From: Marmoricola sp. Leaf446
GTDB lineage: Bacteria; Actinomycetota; Actinomycetes; Propionibacteriales; Nocardioidaceae
Reading direction: 5' to 3'
NCBI RefSeq assembly: GCF_001424755.1
Contig: NZ_LMRF01000002.1
Coordinates: 137,556-201,555, forward strand
DNA: 64,000 nucleotides
The translations under genes and the position numbers were made by a program. Below the pieces are notes generated by a model. That model was not told the DNA's origin, did no database searches, and saw only the letters and a program-made list of their open reading frames with translations. Below are positions 43,886 to 52,747 of the stretch, in pieces; positions within the stretch are counted from its first letter, which is position 1; every line of letters begins with the position of its first letter.

Positions 43886-44562
43886 CCGCCGTGTCCGACG
43901 TCCGCACCACCATCGGCGCCCTGCGCCGCGAGGTGTGCGCCCTGCACGCCGAGCTGACCCGCTACCGGCTGGTGGTGTGGACGGCCGGCAACGTCTCCGC
44001 GCGCGTGCCCGGCCAGGACCTGCTGGTGATCAAGCCCAGCGGGGTCTCGTACGACGACCTGACGCCGGAGAACATGGTGGTCTGCGACCTCGAGGGCCGC
44101 GTCGTCGACGGCGAGCACGCCCCGTCCTCCGACACCGAGGCGCAGGCCTACGTCTACCGCCACCTGCCGCACGTCGGCGGCGTGGTCCACACCCACTCGA
44201 CCTACGCCACGGCGTGGGCCGCCCGCGCCGAGCCGGTGCCGTGCGTGCTGACCATGGGCGCCGACGAGTTCGGCGGCGAGATCCCCGTCGGCCCGTTCGC
44301 CGTCATCGGCGACGACTCGATCGGTCGCGGCATCGTCGAGACGCTCCGCGACAGCCGGTCGCCGGCGGTGCTGATGCAGAACCACGGCGTCTTCTCGATC
44401 GGCAAGGACGCCCGGGCGGCCGTCAAGGCCGCCGTGATGTGCGAGGACGTCGCCCGCACCGTGCACGTCGCCCGCCAGCTCGGCCAGCCGGTGCCGATCG
44501 CCCAGGACCGGGTCGACCAGCTCTTCGACCGCTACCAGAACGTCTACGGCCAGCCCGGCTGA
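43882..44562 (+). CDS. araD: L-ribulose-5-phosphate 4-epimerase
   Basis: Converts L-ribulose 5-phosphate to D-xylulose 5-phosphate, feeding the pentose phosphate pathway. A 226-residue class II aldolase-fold enzyme with zinc ligands HTHSTYATAWA (His95 and His97) and NHGVFSIG (His near 170), substrate motifs GNVSAR and KPSGVSYDDL, and catalytic Asp in PSSDTEAQAYVYR. GTG start coupled to araB. About 70 bp separate it from araA. Confidence 0.96.
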   Translation: MTAVSDVRTTIGALRREVCALHAELTRYRLVVWTAGNVSARVPGQDLLVIKPSGVSYDDLTPENMVVCDLEGRVVDGEHAPSSDTEAQAYVYRHLPHVGGVVHTHSTYATAWAARAEPVPCVLTMGADEFGGEIPVGPFAVIGDDSIGRGIVETLRDSRSPAVLMQNHGVFSIGKDARAAVKAAVMCEDVARTVHVARQLGQPVPIAQDRVDQLFDRYQNVYGQPG

Positions 44563-44634
44563 CCTGCGAGCCCCCGTGATCCACCCCGTGATCCATCCCG
44601 CTCCCCACCCCCTCCCCGAGAACGAGGCACCCGC

Positions 44635-46134
44635 ATGACGCGTCCGACCCCCCAGATCTGGTTCCTCACCGGGAGCCAGGCGCTCTACGGTCCCGAGACG
44701 CTCGACCAGGTCGCGAGCCAGTCGCAGCAGATCGTCGGCCGCCTCGCCGCCGACGGCCTGCCCGCCGAGGTGGTCTGGAAGCCGGTGCTGCTCGACGCCG
44801 TGTCGATCCACCGCCAGATGCTGGAGGCCAACGCCTCCGACGACTGCGTCGGCGTCGTGGTGTGGATGCACACCTTCTCCCCGGCCAAGATGTGGATCGC
44901 CGGGCTCGACGCGCTGGCCAAACCGCTGCTGCACCTGCACACCCAGGCCGGCGTCGCGCTGCCGTGGTCGACCATCGACATGGACTTCATGAACCTCAAC
45001 CAGGCCGCCCACGGCGACCGCGAGTTCGGCTACATGCAGTCGCGCCTCGGCGTCCCCCGCAAGACGGTCGCCGGCCACGTCGAGTCGCCGTCGGTGCGCC
45101 ACCGGATCGAGTGCTGGGTGCGGGCCGCCCTGGGCCGCCACGAGCTCCGCGGTCTGCGCCTCGCGCGCTTCGGCGACAACATGCGCGACGTCGCCGTCAC
45201 CGAGGGCGACAAGGTCGAGGCGCAGCACCGCTTCGGCGTCTCGGTCAACACCTACGGCGTCACCGAGCTGGTCGAGGTCGTCGACGACGTTGCGGACGAC
45301 GAGGTCGACAAGCTGGTCGTGGAGTACGCCGACACCTACCGCGTCGCCCCCGAGCTGCTCGCCGGCGGCGACCGCCACGAGTCGCTGCGCTACGGCGCCC
45401 GCATCGAGCTGGGCCTGCGGGCCTTCCTGACCGACGGCGGCTTCGGCGCCTTCACCACCAACTTCGAGGACCTCGGCGGACTGCGGCAGCTGCCCGGCCT
45501 GGCGGTGCAGCGGCTCATGGCCGACGGCTACGGCTTCGGCGGCGAGGGCGACTGGAAGACCTCGGTGCTGCTGCGCGGCGCCAAGACGATGGCCGCGGGG
45601 ATGCCCGGCGGCACGTCCTTCATGGAGGACTACACCTACCACCTGGTCGAGGGCGAGCAGAAGATCCTCGGCGCCCACATGCTCGAGGTCTGCCCGTCGC
45701 TGACCGCCGACACCCCCTCGCTCGAGATCCACCCGCTGTCCATCGGCGGTCGCGAGGACCCGGTGCGGCTGCGCTTCACCGCCGACCCGGGCCCCGGCGT
45801 CGTCGTCGGCATCTCCGACCTGGGCGACCGCTTCCGGCTGACCCTCAACGAGATCGACGTGGTCGAGCCCGACGAGGCGCTGCCCCACCTGCCCGTCGCC
45901 TGCGCCGTGTGGGAGCCGCACCCCTCGCTCGCCACCTCGGCCGAGTCGTGGCTCACCGCCGGCGGCCCGCACCACACCGTGCTCTCCACCGCGCTGGACA
46001 CCGAGATCCTCGACGACTTCGCCGAGATGACCCGCACCGAGCTGGTCGTCATCGACGAGCACACCACCACGCGGTCCTTCCGTGACGGGCTGCGCTGGAA
46101 CGCGGCCTACCACCGGCTCGCCCGGGGACTCTGA
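44635..46134 (+). CDS. araA: L-arabinose isomerase
   Basis: Isomerises L-arabinose to L-ribulose, the first catabolic step, using Mn2+. The 499-residue product has the normal length. Motifs include [42 protein letters not shown], and the metal and active-site region [16 protein letters not shown]...[10 protein letters not shown] with [10 protein letters not shown]. It is the last gene of the operon and is followed by an inverted repeat at 46166-46197. The 44573-44600 upstream stretch contains a short tandem CCCGTGATCCA repeat of no known role. Confidence 0.97.
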   Translation: MTRPTPQIWFLTGSQALYGPETLDQVASQSQQIVGRLAADGLPAEVVWKPVLLDAVSIHRQMLEANASDDCVGVVVWMHTFSPAKMWIAGLDALAKPLLHLHTQAGVALPWSTIDMDFMNLNQAAHGDREFGYMQSRLGVPRKTVAGHVESPSVRHRIECWVRAALGRHELRGLRLARFGDNMRDVAVTEGDKVEAQHRFGVSVNTYGVTELVEVVDDVADDEVDKLVVEYADTYRVAPELLAGGDRHESLRYGARIELGLRAFLTDGGFGAFTTNFEDLGGLRQLPGLAVQRLMADGYGFGGEGDWKTSVLLRGAKTMAAGMPGGTSFMEDYTYHLVEGEQKILGAHMLEVCPSLTADTPSLEIHPLSIGGREDPVRLRFTADPGPGVVVGISDLGDRFRLTLNEIDVVEPDEALPHLPVACAVWEPHPSLATSAESWLTAGGPHHTVLSTALDTEILDDFAEMTRTELVVIDEHTTTRSFRDGLRWNAAYHRLARGL

Positions 46135-46165
46135 GACCGGGGGCCCGGGGCTCTCGGTCCTCCGA

Positions 46166-46197
46166 CCCGCGCGCGTCCGGCTCGCCGAGCGCGCGGG
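46166..46197. terminator. Bidirectional terminator-like hairpin
   Basis: CCCGCGCGC / GCGCGCGGG perfect 9-bp arms (46166-46174 and 46189-46197) between convergent araA and the DUF222/HNH gene. It has no T-tract on either side. The placement suits termination of both transcripts. Confidence 0.55.
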
Positions 46198-46214
46198 CGC
46201 GACGGGGCCGCGGC

Positions 46215-47459
46215 TCATCGCCGACCGACCAACGCGAACACCACCGACCCGTCGGGTCGCCACGAGTGGCGGAACCGGTGGTCGTGGATGCGGCGGTGGT
46301 GCCAGTGGCACAACGGCACCGCGTCGGCCAGGTCGGTGGTGCCGCCGGTCGACCACGCGGTGCGGTGGTGGAGCTCGCACCAGGCGGTGGGTCGGTCGCA
46401 CCCGTCCGCTGCGCAGTGCCGGTGGACGGCGGCGACGGCGGTGCGCTGGGTGTCGTTGAACAGCCGGGACGACCGACCCAGGTCGAGGACCCGGGAGGCG
46501 CCACCGAGGGTCTTGCCCCACACCGCCGGCAGGAGGTGGGCGTTGCAGGCCAGGCGTCGGGCCTGGCCGGCCGAGATCGGCTGGTCGGTGTCGAGGCCGG
46601 CGGTGCGCAGTGCTCCGCGGAGGAGCGTGACGTCCATGGTGACGACGACCTGGGCGCTGGTGGTGCCGGTGAGGTGCTCGGTGGGCAGGTGCTCGAGGAG
46701 GGTGGCGAGGGCGATGCCGCGGGCGTGCTCGGGGCTGGTGTGCTCGGTCCCGCGCACCCGTCGGGGTGCCGCCAGGGCCTCGACGGCCTTCTTCAGCATC
46801 GCCGCCTGCAGGTGCGGAAGCGTGAAGCGGCCGGTGACCGTGCCGTCGCCGTTGTCGTGGAAGGAGAGTGCGGTCGCGGCGTACGCCCGGTCCTCCTCGG
46901 CGGCCACCTGGGCGTCCTCCTCGGCATCGACCGCCTGCTGGTCGGGCTCGACCTCGGCGAGCACCCGGCGGGCGTGGCGCCGCAGCTGGTCGGGGGAGTA
47001 GCGCTGGGCGTCGACGACCAGGCGTCGCTCGCAGGCGGCTCGCTGGTCCGTAGTGAGCCGGCCGGGCAGCGTGGCCAGCGCGGCGGTGATGACGGCGGCG
47101 TGGGCGGTGGAGACGTCCCCCGCCTCGAGGGCGCGGGCGGTGTCGCCGTGGGGCTCAGCACCGAGCGCGACGGCGAGCCGCGTCTCGCGGGCGGCGTCGA
47201 CGGTCGACGTGCGGGACTCGCGTGCCGCCCACGCGGCGGTCGTGGGGAGCCCGCGTGCGGCGGCGGTCTGCTGCGCCTCTGCCGCGCCGAGCACCTTGAG
47301 CCGCACCGCGGCCAGCCGTCGTTGGGCCCGCTCCACGCCCTGCAGTGCCGTGGTCGGGTCGGTCACGGGCGAGGTGATGGCCAGCAGCCGGTCGAGGCAG
47401 TCCTCGAGCCGCGCCAGCTCCTCGAGCACGGGCTCGGACAGGGTGGTCGCGGTGGTCAT
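46215..47459 (-). CDS. DUF222 / HNH endonuclease protein (13E12-repeat family)
   Basis: A 414-residue member of the actinobacterial 13E12 family: an N-terminal DUF222 helical domain (about 15-300) and a C-terminal HNH nuclease with CDRPTAWCELHHRTAWSTGG...LCHWHHRRIH. HNH residues and zinc-binding Cys look intact. The start ATG at 47459 has a near-consensus SOS box 14 bp upstream. Members are multicopy in related genomes and some are LexA-controlled in mycobacteria. The DNA target is unknown. Confidence 0.92.
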   Translation of the reverse strand: MTTATTLSEPVLEELARLEDCLDRLLAITSPVTDPTTALQGVERAQRRLAAVRLKVLGAAEAQQTAAARGLPTTAAWAARESRTSTVDAARETRLAVALGAEPHGDTARALEAGDVSTAHAAVITAALATLPGRLTTDQRAACERRLVVDAQRYSPDQLRRHARRVLAEVEPDQQAVDAEEDAQVAAEEDRAYAATALSFHDNGDGTVTGRFTLPHLQAAMLKKAVEALAAPRRVRGTEHTSPEHARGIALATLLEHLPTEHLTGTTSAQVVVTMDVTLLRGALRTAGLDTDQPISAGQARRLACNAHLLPAVWGKTLGGASRVLDLGRSSRLFNDTQRTAVAAVHRHCAADGCDRPTAWCELHHRTAWSTGGTTDLADAVPLCHWHHRRIHDHRFRHSWRPDGSVVFALVGRR

Positions 47460-47472
47460 GTGATCACTTTAT

Positions 47473-47488
47473 TCGAACACCTGTACGA
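47473..47488. promoter_or_regulatory. SOS (LexA) box before the DUF222/HNH gene
   Basis: TCGAAC-ACCT-GTACGA matches the actinobacterial LexA consensus TCGAAC-N4-GTTCGA at 11 of 12 specified positions. It lies 14 bp from the start codon of the minus-strand nuclease gene, so LexA binding would block transcription. A further CGAAC half-site partly overlaps its right side. Confidence 0.7.
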
Positions 47489-47524
47489 ACACCAGACCTG
47501 CTCCCGATATGTGGATCGACGACC

Positions 47525-47971
47525 TCAGCCGATCCGCTCGGCCAGCGAGACGATCACTCCCTCCGGTCCACGCACGTAGGCCATCAACCACACGTCCTCG
47601 TGCTGGCCGATGCCCCCGACGAGGCCGTAGCCCTCGCCCGCGAGGCGGCCGACGGTGGCGTGCAGGTCCTCGACCTCGAAGCAGACGTTGCGCAGCCCGG
47701 TGCGGGTCGCCATCGCCCCCGGGTCGTCGGGCTGGTGGTCGGGCCGCTCGAAGGTGGACAGCTCGAGCGCCGTGCCCCCGCCGGGCGGGCGCAGCATGGC
47801 GATCTCGGTGCGCGCGTCGGGGATGCCGATGACGGTGTCGAGGAACTCCCCCTCCACGGACATCCGCCCCTCGAGCTCCAGCCCGAGGCCGGTGAAGAAC
47901 GCGATCGCGCGGTCGAGGTCGGCGACGGCCACGCCGACGTGGTCGAACCGGATGGTGGTCATGGCCGCCAT
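47525..47971 (-). CDS. VOC-family (glyoxalase/bleomycin-resistance fold) protein
   Basis: A 148-residue single VOC domain with paired beta-alpha-beta-beta-beta modules: FDHVGVAVADLDRAIAFFTGLGLEL (metal His near 10), TALELSTFE (Glu), LRNVCFEVEDLHATVGRL (second module) and YVRGPEGVIVSLAERIG (final Glu region). The family includes lactoylglutathione lyase, dioxygenases and epimerases; substrate cannot be told. A shorter start at MTTIRFDHV (47962) is equally likely. Confidence 0.88.
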   Translation of the reverse strand: MAAMTTIRFDHVGVAVADLDRAIAFFTGLGLELEGRMSVEGEFLDTVIGIPDARTEIAMLRPPGGGTALELSTFERPDHQPDDPGAMATRTGLRNVCFEVEDLHATVGRLAGEGYGLVGGIGQHEDVWLMAYVRGPEGVIVSLAERIG

Positions 47972-48021
47972 GATCCACCGACGGGGTGACCTGGGGCGAT
48001 GTGTCTGAGACCCTTCTCGAC

Positions 48022-48318
48022 ATGTCGGACATCTACGTGCCGCCCGGGCGGCTGCGCGCGTTCGCGGGGGAGTGTCGCGAGGCCGCCGACGCGCTGGGTC
48101 GGATCGACGGCGGGTCGATCGGCAGCGGCGTACGCGGTGACCTGCCGTCGACGCGCACCGCCGAGGCCGTGTCGACCGCCGGCCCCGACGTCGAGGGCGC
48201 GATGGAGGTGCTGGCGCAGCGGCTGCAGGAGATGGCCGACGTCGCGGACGGCACCCAGGACGACTACGAGGCCACCGAGGACGACATCGTCACGGGCTTC
48301 GGGGCGATGAGCCGGTGA
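48022..48318 (+). CDS. EspC/DUF2580-like small helical protein (type VII secretion-associated)
   Basis: A 98-residue protein with two helices flanking a disordered turn: LRAFAGECREAADALGRI and VEGAMEVLAQRLQEMADVADGTQDDYEATEDDI. The length, helical hairpin and Y-x3-D/E-type end (YEATED) resemble EspC/DUF2580 or WXG100-like partners exported by type VII systems. There is no signal peptide. ATG 48022 is chosen; GTG 47986 in the same frame is possible. It lies 7 bp before the long partner gene. Confidence 0.65.
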   Translation: MSDIYVPPGRLRAFAGECREAADALGRIDGGSIGSGVRGDLPSTRTAEAVSTAGPDVEGAMEVLAQRLQEMADVADGTQDDYEATEDDIVTGFGAMSR

Positions 48319-48325
48319 GCGCGCG

Positions 48326-50017
48326 ATGACCCACACCCTGTCGTCCGTACGCCGCTGGCGCCCCGCCGGTCTCACGGCCGCCGCCGACGCCGTCGGCGAG
48401 CGGACGGAGGAGCTCAGCGTCCAGCTGCGTCGCCACGAGCGGAGCCTGGAGGAGCTGGTCGTGGAGTGGGAGGGCCGGGCCGCGCGGGCGGCGGAGGCCC
48501 GGGTGCGCACCGAGCTGGCCTTCGGGCGCCGGCTGCGGGCCCGCCTCGAGGACGTCGAGCAGGCGATCCGCGACGGCGTACCCCGGCTGCAGTCGGCCCG
48601 CAGCACCCTCCTGGGGAAGGTCGACGCAGCGGTGGCCGACGGGTTCGCGGTCGCCGACGACTGGATGGTGACCGACTCCCGCACCGTGCCCGCGGACGAG
48701 GTCGACGCCCGCCAGGCCGAGCTCGACGCCCACGCCGAGGCCATCAGCGACGCGCTGGGCACGCTGTCGACCGAGGACGCGCAGGTGGCGCACGCGATCG
48801 ACTCCGCCCTGGACGAGCTGCGCGCGACCAGCGCCGACGTGGACGCCGGGCTGGAGTACTCCCCGCCCACGAGCACCACCGGGATGAGCCAGCAGCAGGT
48901 GACCGCGCTGCTCGCGTCGCGCGACTTCCAGCGGTGGATGGCCGCCCATCCCGACGCCGCCAAGGAGCTGCTCGACCAGGCCGTGGACGCCGGGACGCTG
49001 TCGGCCCAGGGCAAGCCCTACCGCGACTTCCTGGAGGGCTACTGGCAGGACGAGGCGCTGGAGGCGGCCGGCATCGACGGCGGCGCCTGGGACCCCGCGG
49101 CGGGCGCCTCGGCCAACAGCGGCACCATCACCTCGGTCTACGACTACTACGGCCAGCTGTTCCTCGACCACCCCGACCTGCAGTGGGCGGGCATGGCCAA
49201 CCTGATCGGCCCGAGCTTCGCCGCCGGGTTCTACGACCTCGACATGATCCGCGACCTCGCGCAGGGGGTGGACGGTGCGATCCCCTCGATCCCCAACGCG
49301 CCCGGCGACTGGGACGACGACGCCCGCGAGATGCTGGAGACGCTGCGCGACCTGCCCGACTCCGAGGTGCAGTACTACGAGCAGACGCTGCTGTCGATGC
49401 AGAAGGAGATCTTCCTCGACCAGGCCTCGATGCACGAGGCCTACCTGCTCGGCGGCACCGACGAGACCGACCGGATGCAGGCCGCCGGCCTGATGGACGG
49501 ACGCACCGGCACGGCGTGGCACGACATCGCCAGCGGTGACCCCACCCGGGTCGAGCAGGGCAACGAGGCGCTGCTCCAGCGCGAGCAGTTCGACATCATC
49601 GCCGACGACTACGACCGGATGCGCGATCGTCCCGGCACCGGTGAGGCGATGACCTGGATGACGACCCTCGTCGGGGCGCCGTCGATCCCCGGCGCGCAGG
49701 GGTACGCCGACGTCTTCCCCGAGGTCATCGACCTCAAGACCCCCGGCCAGGTCGGTCCGTTCCACGTGCCGCAGGCCGACCTCGGCGACGTGGTCACCCC
49801 GTTGCCGGACGGCAACATCGCCGACCGCTACGACCGGTGGGACCTGATCACCCAGGACACGCTCCCGGCCTACCAGGAGCTGCTGCACGACGACCCCGAC
49901 CGGTTGCGCGAGCTGGTGGGGAGCGACTTCGACGGCCGCGTCGACGACTACCGCCTGATCGGTCGTACGCCGGGCATCCTCTCCGACCTCGCCACCGACT
50001 GGCAGTACCGCCGATGA
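48326..50017 (+). CDS. Putative type VII-exported protein with helical N-terminus and unknown C-terminal domain
   Basis: A 563-residue protein with no signal peptide or membrane helix. The first ~200 residues are long helices rich in Arg, Glu and Ala (LXG/WXG-like coiled coil: ERTEELSVQLRRHERSLEELVVEWEGRAARAA). A linker (PPTSTTGMSQQQ) leads to a globular domain with YYGQLFLDHPDLQWAGMANLIGPSFAAGFYDL, and HEAYLLGG...AWHDIASGDPTRVEQGNEALLQREQFDIIADDYDRM. The second half faintly recalls DUF2515-type domains, but no catalytic motif is certain. The stop overlaps the lipoprotein start (ATGA). Confidence 0.65.
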   Translation: MTHTLSSVRRWRPAGLTAAADAVGERTEELSVQLRRHERSLEELVVEWEGRAARAAEARVRTELAFGRRLRARLEDVEQAIRDGVPRLQSARSTLLGKVDAAVADGFAVADDWMVTDSRTVPADEVDARQAELDAHAEAISDALGTLSTEDAQVAHAIDSALDELRATSADVDAGLEYSPPTSTTGMSQQQVTALLASRDFQRWMAAHPDAAKELLDQAVDAGTLSAQGKPYRDFLEGYWQDEALEAAGIDGGAWDPAAGASANSGTITSVYDYYGQLFLDHPDLQWAGMANLIGPSFAAGFYDLDMIRDLAQGVDGAIPSIPNAPGDWDDDAREMLETLRDLPDSEVQYYEQTLLSMQKEIFLDQASMHEAYLLGGTDETDRMQAAGLMDGRTGTAWHDIASGDPTRVEQGNEALLQREQFDIIADDYDRMRDRPGTGEAMTWMTTLVGAPSIPGAQGYADVFPEVIDLKTPGQVGPFHVPQADLGDVVTPLPDGNIADRYDRWDLITQDTLPAYQELLHDDPDRLRELVGSDFDGRVDDYRLIGRTPGILSDLATDWQYRR

Positions 50018-50700
50018 GCCCCCGTCCCGCCCGGCGCCGCGTCGTGGCCGCCGGCCTGGTCCTGGCCGTGGCCGTGGCCGCTGCCCTGGGCGGCTGCTCG
50101 ACCAGCGAGGACCCCGACCCCGACCGCAGAGACGAGGCCACCGTGAGCAACTCCCCGCTCGACCGCGAGGGCGTGCAGCAGATCGAGGAGTCGGGCAGCG
50201 CCCGCTTCGACCTCCGCGACCTCACCCTGACCAGGTCGGACGTCGGTCTGCCCGAGAACCGGATGGGACCGATCGTCGGACGACCCGGCGGCCGCGAGAT
50301 CGACCTGGTGCTGCGCGCCCCGGAGGGCGAGGAGCGCGTCGCGACCTCGACCTTCTCGGCCACCTTCTTCAGCAGCGCCGACACCGCCGACGCCGTCACG
50401 TGGTTCGAGTCCTACGACACCGAGGCCGACGGCCTGGCCGCCCTCGACGAGGCGGTCGAGCGGTGGGGGCTGCCGCGCGAGGCGGTCGCCACCTGGCGCG
50501 AGGCCCTCACCGGCGACGGCGAGCAGGAGGTCAGCCTCACGCCGGGCGTCTCGCCCAGCGGCTTCGTCACCCAGGTGACGGCGCGGGGCGAGAAGGGCGC
50601 CGGGCAGACCCACCAGTGGACGGTGCTGCTCGACCCGCGCTACTACGAGGACGGCGCGCTGGAGCGGATCCGCGAGACCGGGAAGCTGCCGACGGGCTGA
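50014..50700 (+). CDS. Lipoprotein coupled to the putative type VII substrate
   Basis: A 228-residue exported lipoprotein: a twin-Arg-like basic N-terminus (RPARRR), a hydrophobic helix, and lipobox LGGC with Cys28. The mature part is beta-rich and acidic, with a helical middle (TADAVTWFESYDTEADGLAALDEAVERWGLPREAVATWREAL). Translational coupling to the preceding gene suggests the pair works together. An immunity lipoprotein or cell-surface anchor are both possible; neither is shown. Confidence 0.75.
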   Translation: MSPRPARRRVVAAGLVLAVAVAAALGGCSTSEDPDPDRRDEATVSNSPLDREGVQQIEESGSARFDLRDLTLTRSDVGLPENRMGPIVGRPGGREIDLVLRAPEGEERVATSTFSATFFSSADTADAVTWFESYDTEADGLAALDEAVERWGLPREAVATWREALTGDGEQEVSLTPGVSPSGFVTQVTARGEKGAGQTHQWTVLLDPRYYEDGALERIRETGKLPTG

Positions 50701-50768
50701 GGCGCGGGCTGTCCAGAACCAGGTCGTACGCCGCCGCGCGAGACGCTGCGAGTCCTACTGTGGCGAGC

Positions 50769-52685
50769 ATGAGCTCCACGACCGGGCGAGCCGGTGGGCC
50801 GATGCTGGTCCTGGGGGCACTCGGGGTCGTCTTCGGCGACATCGGGACCAGCCCGCTCTACGCGTTCACCACGGTGCTCGCCGACGGCTCGAAGGGGCCG
50901 GCGCGGCTGACGCCGGAGCTGGTCTACGGGATGACCTCGACGGTGATCTGGTCGATGACGCTGGTGGTCTCGCTGCTCTACGTCCGGCTGCTGCTGCGTG
51001 CCGACAACGACGGCGAGGGCGGCTTGCTGGCGCTGCTGGCCCTGCTCCGTCGTACGTCGGGCCGGGGGAGCCGGCTCGCCGTGCTCAGCGTCGTCGCCGC
51101 GACCGGCGCCGCGATGTTCCTCGGCGACAGCGTGATCACCCCCGCCATCTCGGTGCTGTCCGCGGCGGAGGGGCTCGAGGTCAGCGACCCCGGCCTGGCG
51201 GCGTACGTCGTCCCGATGGCGCTCGTCGTCTTGGCCGCGCTGTTCCTCGTGCAGCAGCTCGGCTCGGGCAGCATCGGCCGTTTCTTCGGGCCGGTGATGG
51301 TGCTGTGGTTCGCCTCGCTGACCGTGCTCGGCGCGATCTCGATCGCCCACCACCCGGCGGTGCTGCAGGCGCTGAGCCCCCACTGGATCGTGCTCTTCGT
51401 GGCGTCCGAGCCGCTCACCGCGTTCCTCTCGCTGGGCGCCGTGGTGCTGGCCTTCACCGGCGCCGAGGCGCTCTACGCCGACCTCGGCCACTTCGGCCGC
51501 CTCGCCATCGCCCGGGCCTGGACCTTCGTGGTCCTCCCCGCGCTCGTGGTCGCCTACCTCGGTCAGGCCGCGGCCGTCGCGGCGGACCCGTCGGCGGCCG
51601 CCAACCCGTTCTACGCGATCGTGCCGGGCTGGCTGACGCTGCCGATGGTCGTGCTGGCCACCCTGGCCACGATCATCGCCTCCCAGGCGGTCATCTCCGG
51701 GGCGTTCACCGTGGTGCAGCAGGCCTCGCGGCTGGGGCTGCTGCCGACCGTGCACGTGCGGCACACCTCCGAGGAGCAGGCGGGCCGGATCTACGTGCCG
51801 GTGGTCAACTGGCTGATCGCGGCAGCCGTGCTCGCGCTGGTGGTGCTGTTCGGCAGCTCGGCCGCGCTGGCCTCGGCGTACGGACTCGCGGTGACGCTGA
51901 CCGTCACGGTCACCTCCACGATGTACCTCGCGCTGCGCACGCGGCAGGCCCGCGCGTCCGGCGGCGGCTGGCGGGCGAGCCGGGTGGCGGCGGGCCTGGT
52001 GCTCGCGCTCGTGCTGGTGTTCCTGGCCGCCAACGTGCCCAAGGTCGCGAGCGGCGGCTGGCTGCCGCTGGGCATCGGCGTCGTGCTCGTCCTGGTGATG
52101 ACGACCTGGTCGCGGGGGCGGCGCACCATCGACGAGCGCCGCCGGTCGGAGGCCAAGCCGCTGCGCGACCTGCTGGCCGAGCTGTCCGCGCCGGGCTGCG
52201 AGGTCGCCCGGGTGCCGGGCGCGGCGGTGTTCTTCAGCCGCGACCCCGAGGTGACGCCGGTGGCGCTGAGCACGATGGCCGAGCAGGTGCACACCCTGCA
52301 CCGCGTCGTGCTGCTGCTCACCGTCGCGACGGTCGACCGGCCGCGGGTCCCGGCCGAGGACCGGCTCGAGCTGGACCACCTCGGCGACGGGCACGACGGG
52401 GTGTGTGCGGCTACGGCCACCTTCGGGTACGCCGACCGCGTCGACCTCCCCCGGCTGCTGACCGACGCGGTGGCGCTGGCCGACGGCGAGCTCGACGGCC
52501 TCGACCCCGACACCACGATGTTCTTCGTCTCCGACCCGGTCGTGGTCTTCGACCGCCGGGCGTCGATGCCGCGGTGGCGACAGCGGGTCTACCTCGCGAT
52601 CGACCGGGTGACCCCCGACGCGGTCGACCTCTTCCGGCTGCCCTCGGAGCGCACCGTGGTGATCGGGCGCCAGGTCTCGCTCTGA
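50769..52685 (+). CDS. kup: Kup-type potassium uptake transporter
   Basis: A 638-residue K+/H+ symporter of the KUP/HAK family. Signatures are LGVVFGDIGTSPLYAF near the start, NDGEGGLLALLALL, and FLGDSVITPAISVLSAAEGLE. About twelve membrane helices occupy the first ~440 residues, followed by a cytoplasmic C-terminal domain (HTLHRVVLLLTVATVDRPRVP...FFVSDPVVV). The 68-bp upstream gap is too short for a ydaO-type c-di-AMP riboswitch, and none was seen. Confidence 0.95.
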   Translation: MSSTTGRAGGPMLVLGALGVVFGDIGTSPLYAFTTVLADGSKGPARLTPELVYGMTSTVIWSMTLVVSLLYVRLLLRADNDGEGGLLALLALLRRTSGRGSRLAVLSVVAATGAAMFLGDSVITPAISVLSAAEGLEVSDPGLAAYVVPMALVVLAALFLVQQLGSGSIGRFFGPVMVLWFASLTVLGAISIAHHPAVLQALSPHWIVLFVASEPLTAFLSLGAVVLAFTGAEALYADLGHFGRLAIARAWTFVVLPALVVAYLGQAAAVAADPSAAANPFYAIVPGWLTLPMVVLATLATIIASQAVISGAFTVVQQASRLGLLPTVHVRHTSEEQAGRIYVPVVNWLIAAAVLALVVLFGSSAALASAYGLAVTLTVTVTSTMYLALRTRQARASGGGWRASRVAAGLVLALVLVFLAANVPKVASGGWLPLGIGVVLVLVMTTWSRGRRTIDERRRSEAKPLRDLLAELSAPGCEVARVPGAAVFFSRDPEVTPVALSTMAEQVHTLHRVVLLLTVATVDRPRVPAEDRLELDHLGDGHDGVCAATATFGYADRVDLPRLLTDAVALADGELDGLDPDTTMFFVSDPVVVFDRRASMPRWRQRVYLAIDRVTPDAVDLFRLPSERTVVIGRQVSL

Positions 52686-52747
52686 GGTCGGCGTCCTGTA
52701 GGAACGTCGGGGACGCCGGGACCGGCGCCGGGACGAGGAGGACGACG

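Noticed and set aside
41321-46521. Minus-strand open frames of 850-880 codons opposite araB and araD-araA
   Set aside because: Low-complexity Arg/Gly/Ala/Asp translations with no motifs; araB, araD and araA on the plus strand are unambiguous.
50701-50768. c-di-AMP (ydaO) riboswitch before kup
   Set aside because: The gap is only 68 bp and lacks the conserved ydaO core.
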